Origin: Trematomus loennbergii | Taxonomy: Eukaryota > Chordata > Actinopteri > Perciformes > Nototheniidae | DNA length: 64,000 nucleotides | NCBI GenBank assembly: GCA_012861695.1 | Contig: JAAOOA010000181.1 | Location: forward strand, 62,001 to 126,000 | Reading direction: 5' to 3' | In this document: piece by piece, positions 46,897-57,370 of the stretch | Position numbering within the stretch: position 1 is the first letter of the stretch | Layout of the letters: every line of letters begins with the position of its first letter | Program-made: the position numbers and the translations under genes | The notes under the pieces: generated by a model | What the model saw: only the letters and a program-made list of their open reading frames with translations | Databases searched by the model: none | What the model was told of the DNA's origin: nothing

Positions 46897-47568
46897 GGTC
46901 CCACTGTTATGGGGACATGCTGGAGGTCATGAGTCCGTCCTTCGGGGCTCTGTGAGCGGGCACAGACAGGTGATTTTCCCTGGTCTCTCCTGGAGCTGTG
47001 AAATGCACAGAGTCCCACTGTTAGGGAGCCATCCTGGAGGTCATGAGTCCGTACTTTGGGGGTCTGTGAGCGGGCACAGACAGGTGATTTTCCCCTGGTC
47101 TCTCCTGGAGCTGTGAAATGCACAGAGTCCCACTGTTAGGGAGCCATCCTGGAGGTCATGAGTCCGTACTTTGGGGGTCTGTGAGCGGGCACAGACAGGT
47201 GATTTTCCCCTGGTCTCTCCTGGAGCTGTGAAATGCACAGAGTCCCACTGTTAGGGAGCCATCCTGGAGGTCATGAGTCCGTACTTTGGGGGTCTGTGAG
47301 CGGGCAAAAAGAGGTGATTTTCCCCTGGTCTCTGCTGGAGCTGTGAAATGCACAGAGTCCCACTGTTAGGGAGCCATCCTGGAGGTCATGAGTCCGTACT
47401 TTGGGGGTCTGTGAGCGGGCACAGACAGGTGATTTTCCCCTGGTCTCTGCTGGAGCTGTGAAATGCACAGAGTCCCACTGTTAGGGAGCCATCCTGGAGG
47501 TCATGAGTCCGTACTTTGGGGGTCTGTGAGCGGGCACAGACAGGTGATTTTCCCCTGGTCTCTCCTGG
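46897..47568. repeat. 115-bp tandem array, six units
   Basis: gtcatgagtccgt at 46926, 47040, 47155, 47270, 47385 and 47500: an exact 115-bp step. Middle units share tgcacagagtcccactgtta where the 43.7-kb array has taaccagagtccc, so the arrays have drifted as groups. Confidence 0.92.
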
Positions 47569-48014
47569 TAACTCCGCTCCCCGAGGTCCTAGAGACTCGG
47601 CGATGGTACCATTGGATGCGGGATACGTGGAAATGGGGGGGTACAGAAAGGCCTGAACCGAACAGAGCTTGTTATCAAAAGTTATGGATTAGTAGCAAGA
47701 TTTCACAATGTAGCTCTCCAGAGTGCTGAAGGTCATTAGTCCGACAGCCGGTGGCTGAAACCCGAGTAAATGTGTTTAACTTCCCACAGTAAATGGGACC
47801 CATGGGACCCTCCCCGAGACCCCCGATGCGTCCCCCTATTTTTAGAAACCCGAGGACATATGAAAAACCAAGCTCAGTAAATGTGCATTGGCATATACTG
47901 CCGGTGGCTGTATATTATACTGCCACCGGACGTTCGGTGATCTGGAAACGCTACTTTCGGGTAGCAGAACTGGCAGAATGATCCCGGTTCCTGCATATAT
48001 ATGCGGAGAGGGAT
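47569..48014. other. Single-copy spacer inside the repeat tail
   Basis: It contains a short inverted phrase around tactgccggtggctgtatat and actgccaccgg (47900-47930). No gene is recognised. It has no counterpart in the first half of the tail. Confidence 0.4.
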
Positions 48015-48400
48015 CTGGAGAATACCTCCATGGCGCATAACTGCACTTTACAAGCCAGGGAAGGGGCCATAATCCTGGGTATACATTTTGTAAATATTGC
48101 AATACCTCCAAGGCGCATAACTGCACTTTACAAGCCAGGGAAGATGCCTGAATCCTGGGGTAAACATTGTTTAATGTTTAAGTGTTTTTAAATGTATGGA
48201 ACAGTGTTTTGTCTCTTTCAAAACTCTCCCGTCATTGGCCGGATACATGGGACGATTTTATATTGACTATGACCGTTACTATTCCAGTGAGACGAAGTAC
48301 GTCCAGTGACGGGAGTGATCCCATGTTAATTTTGTCCGAAAACCAGAGCATTCCCTTATCTGAAAGAAGAGGAAACATTGAAGGCCTTTTTCTCAAAATG
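48015..48400. repeat. 77-bp units and spacer, second copy
   Basis: It duplicates 44955-45290 (units at 48020 and 48097, then ccgtcattggccggatacat at 48230). It ends the compound repeat region. Confidence 0.85.
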
Positions 48401-48667
48401 ATGACTCGGTGATAGTCATTATATAATGTGACATATTTATATAGTACAACAACAATCCTGATATCATTAGAAAGCTAGGAATCTCCTCTTTCTAACAGTG
48501 TATACAACTCAAAATGTGTCTTCGGGTCAATGCGACTGATTCGATAGAGCAGGTCACATATACACTTGGTATTAAGATGGTTTTTGAATGGCTGCCAGAG
48601 TTTATGTTGTTCGCTGCTAGGCCGCTAGCCCTCGGTGCGGATCCGTAGTTCTCCGGTGGTGTTGAAG
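48401..48667. other. Spacer with GC-rich 50-bp repeat
   Basis: gctgctaggccgctagccctcggtg (48613) with gtccgtagttctccggtggt-like sequence is echoed at 49160-49215 and 49225-49280, on the other side of a MITE. No gene. Confidence 0.45.
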
Positions 48668-49111
48668 TAGGGCTGTGCGATTATGGCAAAAATCATAAAC
48701 ACGATTATTTTGGTCAATGATTGATATCACGATTATTAAATACGATTATTCATTGACTTTGAAAACATCCATTTATTGAACTTTAAAACAAATACAAATA
48801 ATAATTTGAACAGTGTCTTTTTAACTGTTTACCCTGAACGAATTCAACTGAAAAACCAATACGAAAATAAATGATATCAAAATAATAAATACCAATAAAC
48901 AAGATCAACAAATATTTTGGAGCACACTTCAACAAGCTACTAAACATATATAAATATGATAAGTACAAATAAATTAGACTAAAATAAATTAGATCAAATA
49001 TGTCACAACCTAGCAAAGCAAAATAATCGGTTTTTAGATTATGTTGTTTTCGTAATTGTGGCAGGCCAAAATTGTAATTGCGATTAAAATACGATTAATT
49101 GCACAGCCCTA
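48668..49111. mobile_element. hAT-like MITE (TAGGGCTGTGC ends)
   Basis: Ends TAGGGCTGTGCGATTA and TTAATTGCACAGCCCTA are inverted. Flanks tgttgaag and tgtggagg match at 6 of 8 bases, compatible with an aged 8-bp duplication. The interior is AT-rich without ORFs. It separates the recombinase region from lectin copy 3. Confidence 0.7.
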
Positions 49112-49290
49112 TGTGGAGGCTATCCGTCCTCCTCTGAAACCAGCCGGCGGTGTGTGGATCTCCGCTGCTCGGCCACCAGCCCTCGGCGTGGACCCGTAGT
49201 CCTCCGGTGGTATGGGTAGAGGTCCTGCTGCTAGGCCGGCAGCCGGCGGCGCGAGACTGCAGAGACCCGCCGGTGGTGCTAGCTGCTCAG

Positions 49291-51736
49291 GATGGAGGTT
49301 GTGAAGCTCCTGAACAACATGGCAGGCCAATACAACCAAGTGAGGTCACTTTTCTCTGTCTTTCGATTCAAATGAATTACATTTATTTTAGAGTCAAATT
49401 TAAAATGGACAGATTATTACAGAAAGCTGAAAACAGAGTTGTAAAAAATATTAAGCCCAAGCCAGCGTAAAATACTGAAATAAAGTTGAAGAGGTTCAGA
49501 GTAACAAGGCTTTAAATGAATGTTGACTTGAGGGGATTCCCATTAGATCACCATGTACCAAGGCTGGTCTCATGAAGGCAAAACATGTGTCTTTAATAAA
49601 CACATACATTTCCTTGAGCAGCTTTAAAAGCTAGATCAGGGTGTTAGTTTTTAAACACATTTAATATTTCTTTCAGTCAGCCTGGAAAGGGCTGTATGAG
49701 GACGTGGACACCTGGAGGTGGTCACTGTCAGACCCAAGCTTCTACAAACCGGAGGAGATGGAGTTCAGACGATGGGGGTCGGGACAACCAGGCAACACTG
49801 TGACAGAACGATGCTCAATGATTGTTCTCCTCATGGACTATGGGATGATGTTGTTTGTGACAACCGCTTCTGCGCAGTTTGCTGTGAGTTCACAGGTAGG
49901 AATATTAATTTCAGATTATTTTGAAGCTTCTGAAAGTATATTATTATTATTCTATATCTGACAAATGGTTCCCAAACTTTTTATATCTGAACTCTTACTT
50001 ATATTTAAATTCATGTGGAGAGACCATTTAAAAACACTTTCAGATTATATATCATACATGTTTATTTAAAGGTGGGGTAGGTAAGTTTGAGAAACCGGCT
50101 CGAGATACACTTTTTGTTATATTCCATGGAATGCTCTTAACATCCCGATAGCAATGAATATCTTAAGTGCTTTGACAAAAAATCCATTAAAAAATGTCAT
50201 CTGTGGAAGCCGTAGTACTGTAAAAAGCACGACCAATCATTTTAGCCGGCCCGGCTAAAATAACTGGATGGCCTACCTGCCTGTCAGCCTTCCATCTGTG
50301 CACAAACTTATCTCGTGGCCTCATTGGCCATGTGCACGTTCGTGTGTGTTGGAGGAGGGGCTGAGTAAGGAAGTGGCAGATTTTTTCCGGCTGTGTATTT
50401 TCAAATTCTAGCGCACTCGAGCTGGTTTCTCCAAAATTACCTTCCCCACCTTTAATGCATGTGTTCATTTATTGGTGTAATTCCTTATGTCTCGATTATT
50501 TCAATGTTATATTTTATATTATAAAGGCATCAATACCACCACAGATGTGTGATTGATGTCAGGCTGTATGTCGTGGTGCCTCTACTCAGCACTTCTCTGG
50601 GGTCCATTTTCAGGACCGAATGTGAGATTTCTCTCCACTGATGGTGTAATGACATGGACTGAGGCCCAGAGCTACTGCAGAGAACACCACACAGACCTGG
50701 CCAGTGTGAGAAACCCGGCAGAGAACCAGCAGATTGATGAGCTGTTACCTGGATATTTGTCTTTATTGGATGGGCCTTTACAGAGACTCCTGGAAGTGGT
50801 CCGATGGAAGCAACTCCTCCTTCAAGTACTGGGCAGAAAATAAACCTAAACTCAGAGCTTCAAAGTTTTGTGTGGCTGCAGCTTTTGACAACTCTGGAAA
50901 ATGGGAGGACTTGGACTGTGGAGTGAAGAAACCATTCATTTGCTACGGACGTGAGTAAAATGTACACCTATATCAAAGCAAGTGATGATATTGAGTCTGC
51001 TGAAAAATAAGACACCATAAATGTTGTGACTGATGAAGTTTGTTTGTGTTTTTAGCTGTGCCTGTTTCAATGAAAGTGATAAAGGTGAGGGTGGAGAAAC
51101 CAAACGGTGTGGATCTGAACGACCCCGCTTTTCTGGATGCGATGTTGGTGGAGGTAAATCATGTTTTCTACATTTATGCAAAAACATCAATCACCAGAAA
51201 GGAAATTCACATGACATGAGAACAAGAGACGAAAGAGGTAGGAAACAAATACATAACTATTAAAGAATAATGAATTAAACAAAAGAAAATGTAGTAAATG
51301 AATTTCAATATGAATGAAATGGACCAAGAGGAACATGAATGAAATTCTATATCCATTATACATTCAATACTTTGGCCACAAATAACAGGACCCAAGCATT
51401 TAGTAAGAAGACGTGTAAATATGTGCAGAAGTAAATAGCAGAAACTTAGCCACATGCCACCAAATGCATTAGGAAAATGTACAAATACTATTCCATAACC
51501 TGAGGTAAGCCTTTACACTTGAAGAAATAAGGGGATCAACTACCATTTCAGATGAGTGAACTAAAGACAAATCATCTGTTTTATTGGAACGATAATGATA
51601 ATGAGTTTTTATGTCTCAGGCGAAAAAGAACCTAAGGGCCCAGGGATTGGACGACAACGTCCAACTGGCCTGGAGGAAGCAGCCGGATGGACAAGTCTTC
51701 CACAAGGAGGAGGAGAAGAAGACGGATGAGCTCTAA
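49291..51736 (+). pseudogene. C-type lectin gene, 5'-truncated and frameshifted (lectin copy 3)
   Basis: It begins inside CTLD1 (49291-49339, ATGGAGGTTGTG) next to GC-rich repeat; the signal peptide exon is gone. CTLD1 second exon 49677-49895 has WKGLYEDVDTWRW, but one T is missing in CSMI-CSPHG near 49823. CTLD2 exon 50614-50950 has [40 protein letters not shown], with a frame shift near 50750 (gatatttgtctttattgg). Tail exons 51055-51153 and 51621-51736 are intact and in phase, ending KKTDEL-stop. The TDEL end resembles the KDEL ER-retrieval signal. Copy 2 lost this end. Carbohydrate binding is the family role. A TTAA MITE sits in the intron between the CTLDs. Confidence 0.8.
50070..50451 (-). 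mobile_element. TTAA-type MITE, copy 3 of 3, with empty site in copy 1
   Basis: It is the inverted relative of 21419-21799. TTAA flanks at 50066-50069 and 50452-50455. Lectin copy 1 has the undisturbed site (tttatttaatacatgtg, TTAA at 264-267), so this insertion came after the block duplicated. Confidence 0.92.
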
Positions 51737-53214
51737 AGCTGAATTGCTGTGTCGGCTTTTATCAGAGAAAAGTGTGTTTCTTTCCTCAAAGTCCTCGTGT
51801 TACAGAATACAGCTGCAACAATGATCTGAATAATCTATCAGTAGCGAGATAAGATAAGAGCTGTAATGTTTTCTCTTGTTATATGGTTTTTAAGTTAATA
51901 TGTTTGGGGTTTTAACTGTTCATGCATCTGCTTGACCTGCGAAAAACAGGATTTCTTTCCTATTTTTGACTTTGTATATGTTTTATTCTGATAAAATATA
52001 ATAAGACATTTTAAAATAATATAAGATTTAATAGAGGGCAATTCCAGGAAATCTTATTACCAATTAACATGATGACCTCTAATGCATCTTTAAAGTCATT
52101 TTCATTAAACAAAATGTAATTCTTCATTTGAAACTTATATTTAATCCTAAAATGTGTTGTACAAATACTCACTGTTATTAATATCTTCAAATGAGTTAAA
52201 CATTGTGTTTATTGCTCCTTTTCTTTAGGGATGCAAACTTTAAGATATGTTCCTAAAATTGGTGAATCAGCTTCCAGAATATGAAGATGTAATGCTTTTC
52301 TTTGTGCTATGTGGTCATAAACTGAATCTCTTCGGGTTTTAATTCCCTCTGGCTGTGGGATATATAACAGGCATTTTACTCTTTTGTGTGACATTTGATA
52401 GATTAGATATTATTAGATTATAAATTAAGATATTAAATAAAAATGATTACCTTTAACGTTTATACAAATTAAATATCAGTTTTCGTTGCATTGCAACCAC
52501 AAAAAATGTAATGTAATGCGAGAATATCTTCAAATAATTTAAATAGAAAATAATTAATTGTATTATTTTCATCCTTATTAAGGATATAAACTTGAAGCAA
52601 ATTTCCTTAAATTATCTATAACCGTTTTACGTTACTCAAACATCCTTCTGGCAACAATGCTGAATATTCGCTGGTTCCAGCTTCTTAACTATTATTATAA
52701 GATTTGATGTTGTTTTTTTGTCATGTATCTTCATGAAATTAATATACTGTTTTAGAAAAATAATCACTATGAAGAATAAACTATATCCAATAAAGAGATG
52801 TTATTTCTTTGAATTATTTATTCAATTATTTCTCACATGTTGGATTATTGGTTGGTATCGGTTATTGGCCAGAATGGTAATTTCCCTGATTTTAGACCAT
52901 TTATGGCCTCCTGATTCTCAATATAGATATATATAGATATTTGTTCTCCTTTATTCAAGAAAATATATATTTACATCAAACATTATATACACACACCACC
53001 TTGATATCACATCAGGGGTACATACTGTAGGTACAAATACAGTACAAAAAAGTGAAAACAAACATACTGTATAAAGAAATACATTTAACTTAAAGAACAA
53101 ATATTGATGGATCATATATTATATAATGTATTAAATTCACATTTAAAATGTCCTCCTCCTGAAATTGTATCGTCTGTCCCGTTTCATGTTTAGAGAGATC
53201 ACGTAACGTAAGAC
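51737..53214. other. Lectin 3' flank, second copy
   Basis: It is near-identical to 6851-8330. No gene. Confidence 0.7.
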
Positions 53215-54270
53215 GTCTTTACGTCATCACGCATGGCTGTTACCATGGACACAGAAGAGAGACTCCAACTAAGCCGTTTGTATTTCTGTACGACGGGATG
53301 AGTATAACTTAAAATACTTTATTTATTCTATTACGCTGTATATTTGAATCGTTTTCTTAAGTTACAAATGTATCCCTTATGTTACCTTAACATTAGAGCT
53401 AATTGTTATTGTAACACTAGCTAGAGGTGGAAGAAGTATCAAATAATTTACTTTAGTAAAAGCAGCAATACTTTTACAGTTTAAAAATACTATACTGCTG
53501 CTATAACACTACTTTAAAATGAGACAGTACTTGAGTCAATATACTTAGTAACATTACACCACTGAAGCTAACGTTAGCCTAATTCAAATTGAAAAACTCC
53601 AAAGTTGTATGAAAGTGACCGTTGATTGTTCCCGCTGGTGTTAATGTCTTCATGAATTAATTAGTAAGTTAAGATGGACCTCATTGTGTCAAAGCACATT
53701 AAGTTATTTTGAAGTATCTGTGAAAATAATACACTAATATGCAGCAAAAAGTGTTGCAAAAACATTTCGTTGTAAAGTAATTTAGTACATTTAGTCAAAT
53801 ACTGTAGGCCGACAATTCTGAGGGACTTTAACTTTATTTGAGTATTTCAATGTTTTGCTCCTACACTGCATTTATTTATTACTTATAGTTACTTTGCAGA
53901 TTTGGTTTAATAATTAAAATCAAGTGTGAAATCAGACTTTAGTTCCACCTGGAGTACATTCACAAGCTACCCTGCAGTATACAAAGTCATTAAAACTAGC
54001 TTTACCAGCTTTGATAACACTTTAATGATCAATCATTATAAAACATATCATATATATTATTCTGAAATGGACCAATCTTACAATGACTAATTTTGCCTTT
54101 GATACTTTCAGTTTATTTTGATGCCAATACTTTTCTACTTTTACTTGGTGTAACATTTTGATTGCAGGACTTTTACTTAGAGTATTCCTACACTCTGATA
54201 CTTCTACTTTTACTTCAGTACAAGATCTAAGTACTTCTTTCTCCTCTGTAGGTAACATGCTAATCCAGTA
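53215..54270. promoter_or_regulatory. drc7 upstream block, second copy
   Basis: GTTACCATGGACAC at 53239-53252 is kept, but the gcagtcacaaccgacgttag stretch present in copy A is deleted directly after it. The rest follows 8440-9420, including the TACTTTTAC repeat. TTAA at 53357-53360 is the empty Kolobok site. Confidence 0.4.
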
Positions 54271-54674
54271 AACCTGGTATCACTAATACTAGTTCTGCTG
54301 TTGCTGCTGCTCCTTCTGCTTTTATTACTAAAACTTCTACTCATACGTCCTTTTTTACGGCAAATACTGCAACTAACTGGAATGGTAATTCAGAAGTGCA
54401 TTTGACATTTTTATATGTTGTATGATTTTGCATATCATATGTCATTGTATAGAATACATATAATTAGGAGCAGAATTCCTGTTCAATGCAGTTTAAAGGT
54501 TACAGAATACAACGTTTTTTGTGGTGAGAAACACAGGATGCAAGTTCTCTGTAGGCGAGAGGACAGTACAAAGAAATCATCATGAGCTGCTATTGTGGTT
54601 AATGATAATATCTTTGTTTCTGACTGGCTGTTCCGTCTGTTTGTGTATACTTGACATTAACGCTTCTACAAAAG

Positions 54675-56336
54675 ATGGAGACTGTAGTGGAGTCAGACAG
54701 TGAGGAGCAGGACAGAGGTGGAGAGACAGAAGAGGAGAAGGAGGATGACCGAGAGCCGATGAAGATGGAGAAAAGTGTTTCAGCTTTTCAGGAGCTTCAG
54801 TGAGTGTCCACTTAGAAACACACAACACACACTCACACATATCACACACTGGATGAGGCCATGATGTAAAAGTGAGGAAACTGCGCCGTTAGGTGACTAA
54901 TGAACTACTAATTGTTGCATTTAATATATATATTCATACATTTATGGCTGAAACAATTAGTCATTTGCTTTTGATGATAAATTCTAAGTAATTTGTAAGT
55001 TCCATTTTTACTAAAAAAGTATTTTATAGTAGGCTAATACGCTTTATTTCAAGTGCACTTTTCACTCAAGAGATGTGTTGGGGAAATATTTTCCTAGGCC
55101 CATAACTTTGACCCAATTTATCAGTTTGTACTGAGCTCACTGAGCTCAGGCCTGTGACATTGGGCTGCTCTGCTCTCAGTGCTTTGTCTCCCTGTTCCTG
55201 CCTGTTGGCGTCAGCTGATAGAGGTGTTATAGTTTTATCTTGTTATTCACAATGTTGATTATTCTCTCAGAACCAGCTAAATACATGGGTCTGGGGTAGA
55301 GATTGTCAGAACATGTCTTGTGAATTCTCCGGCCGAGGATCCCAATAAACCATCAGTGTTTGCCATCAAAGTTCCTGCTCTCCCGTGTCTCTTTGAGTCT
55401 CTGTAGAAGTTTCCATCACAAGATGTACTTTACAAAAAAAACACATTCAAACAAGGTATATAGACTATCAAATTAGAAAATAATCCCCGGTAAGGCGATG
55501 GGTAGATGTAATGAAAGCATGATGTTGCATCAAGGTATTTAATGGTTGGTAAAAACGTCATTTATGTCACCTGCTCCTTTTCGGGTATGGTGTGTTTATA
55601 AAGACATGTTTTGTAAATAATTGTTATACATTAAGTTGTGCATACCATGAACGGAACAAATAAAAAAATGAAACGTCATGTATTCCCTGTCCTTCATCAG
55701 CCTGAAGGTGGACGAGCTGTGTCCAGAGTCCTACAGGGTTAACTCCCCCAACCAGATCCGACTGCTGGCCATCGCCGACAACTTCCAGCGTCAGTATTCA
55801 CTCCTGTATCCCGACCGCAAACCCCTGCTGCTCTGCCCGGTCAACGAAGGTGGAGTCAAGGTGAAACTAAAAAAGCTAAATCCACTTAAGGCCCTGTGTC
55901 CACAAAACTCAACATATTTTTCTGGGGGGATTCTCTCCCAGGAGATTTTTAGAAATACTAACATAAACTACGCATTCTGGTACACTCTGAGAAGAAAATC
56001 GGGCCTTCAAAATAAAAGTTTGACTTTTCCCCCCCCAAAAAAAAAAAAGAAATTCCAATTTTTTTTTTCCATCTTTTTTTTCTTCACTCACACATCCGCG
56101 ACCCACTCGAAACGGGTCCGCGACCCACTTTGGGTCGCGACCCACCAGTTGAGAACCACTGCTCTACTCTAGCTCTGTCTAATTCCTGCGTATGTTTTTC
56201 TAATATTCAGAAGTTTGTGTCCATGACTCTCCGGCCCACACCGACAGTCTTCCCCGAACTTTTCGCCTGGGAGGGATGCGCCTCCTTCGTGGCTGACTTC
56301 CTGTCTCTGGACCCTTTGGAGCCACCTGTGGATCTG
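54675..56336 (+). pseudogene. drc7: drc7 first three exons (copy B), truncated
   Basis: Exons 54675-54799, 55701-55860 and 56211-56336 match copy A exon for exon, with equal lengths (125, 160, 126) and good splice sites. Differences include a Cys to Gly change in CPVNECG (copy B CPVNEGG) and a shorter intron 2. No exon 4 follows: the block ends near 56418 at an LTR-like sequence. A product would stop after about 137 codons, before the transglutaminase-like core, so it is a 5' gene fragment. Confidence 0.85.
55861..56210. other. drc7 intron 2 (copy B) with hAT MITE right half
   Basis: The left part of the intron and the left MITE end present in copy A (11040-11685) are deleted. From tctggggggattctc on it follows copy A to the CCACTG end and the ctctactc duplication. 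Confidence 0.75.
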
Positions 56337-56418
56337 GTGAGAAGAAAAACAACACAAGGGCAGATATAGTAGTGAACGGTTGGTGCAAATAAGGCTAGTG
56401 GTTGCATCAGAGAGGGTT

Positions 56419-57196
56419 TTATTAGAGTATTCGATGTTCTCGCGCCCAGGAGAGGAGCTTTAAATAACGAGACTAATGGAGTCTCTGAAGAGGTTCAAAT
56501 GGGTAGTTTAATTAAGTAACGTGGTTGAAGAACAAGCATGGGTAATGGAGAGACAAAGCCGGTGATGTCTTCAGGGTGGGCTGCAGCGAAGGAAAAGGGG
56601 CGAGTTGTCCTCTGTCCTCTGTTTTTATGCACGTCTCGTTGTCCCCCGCTGTGCAGATAGTGGGACCTCCCTTCTCATCTGTGGGTTCGATATCGCGAGA
56701 GACCAGATGATTTCGACATTTGGTTTTCTCTGCCTACTTCCTTAAGCATTTTCTCCTCCTTATCTCTGTCATGACTTTCTATTTAATACCTTATAAACAG
56801 CTGTAATCGTTAGTTTAGAAGTCCTAAAAACACCTCTTATGGCACAGTTCTCATTTACGGTAGCTTCCTCTGACGTCATAGCTACTCACGTAATGTGTAA
56901 ACACTCCATGATCAACTGTTCCTTCATTTAATATTCAGCAGTAATAATATCTTAACGTCTATCGATGTAGTGTTAAAGTCCGTACGATTTGTGTGTGTAA
57001 CACTCCAAGTCATTTTCACTTTACATTCAGAAAACGTAACATTAGTCACATGCTAACCGGATAAAGGATTTTCAGAATAAAAGCTTGGCATTGATTTCCT
57101 GAGAACTTCCGGGTTTTTCCACAATAAAACAGCTTTAAACTGACGATAATTTTAGACTGAATTATGCTGTTTAACATTGATTTTAATTTCTAACAA
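56419..57196 (-). mobile_element. Candidate 3' LTR of a minus-strand endogenous retrovirus
   Basis: On the minus strand a purine run (GAAAGGAGGGAT) is followed by TGTTAGAAATTAAAATC, the layout of a polypurine tract and LTR start. At the other edge, where the drc7 block begins, is AATAAAACCC. That poly(A)-like signal lies at the breakpoint, so the far part of the LTR may be missing. No matching 5' LTR was found on the right. Confidence 0.5.
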
Positions 57197-57370
57197 TCCC
57201 TCCTTTCACACCTTTTAAGGTGTGAACACAATACTAAAAGTAATGAGTTCTTCATCTGACTGCTTTTAAACTGACGGTATGTTTTAGACTAAATCATGCC
57301 ATAAAACATTGATTTTAATTTCTAACAATCCCTCCTTTCACACCTTTTAAGGTGTGAACACAATACTGAA
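57130..57370. repeat. About 110-bp tandem duplication at the LTR/polypurine edge
   Basis: The stretch with aacattgattttaatttcta and ccctcctttcacacctttta occurs twice (57131-57240 and 57260-57370), so the polypurine tract and LTR edge are doubled. Confidence 0.8.

Noticed and set aside
46859..47468. Series of 65-88 codon ORFs with identical modules
   Set aside because: They are read from the 115-bp minisatellite; frames repeat with the unit and carry no recognised fold.
44072..47568. CRISPR-like arrays of regular repeats
   Set aside because: Units are 115-138 bp with no unique spacers, in a vertebrate genome; these are minisatellites.
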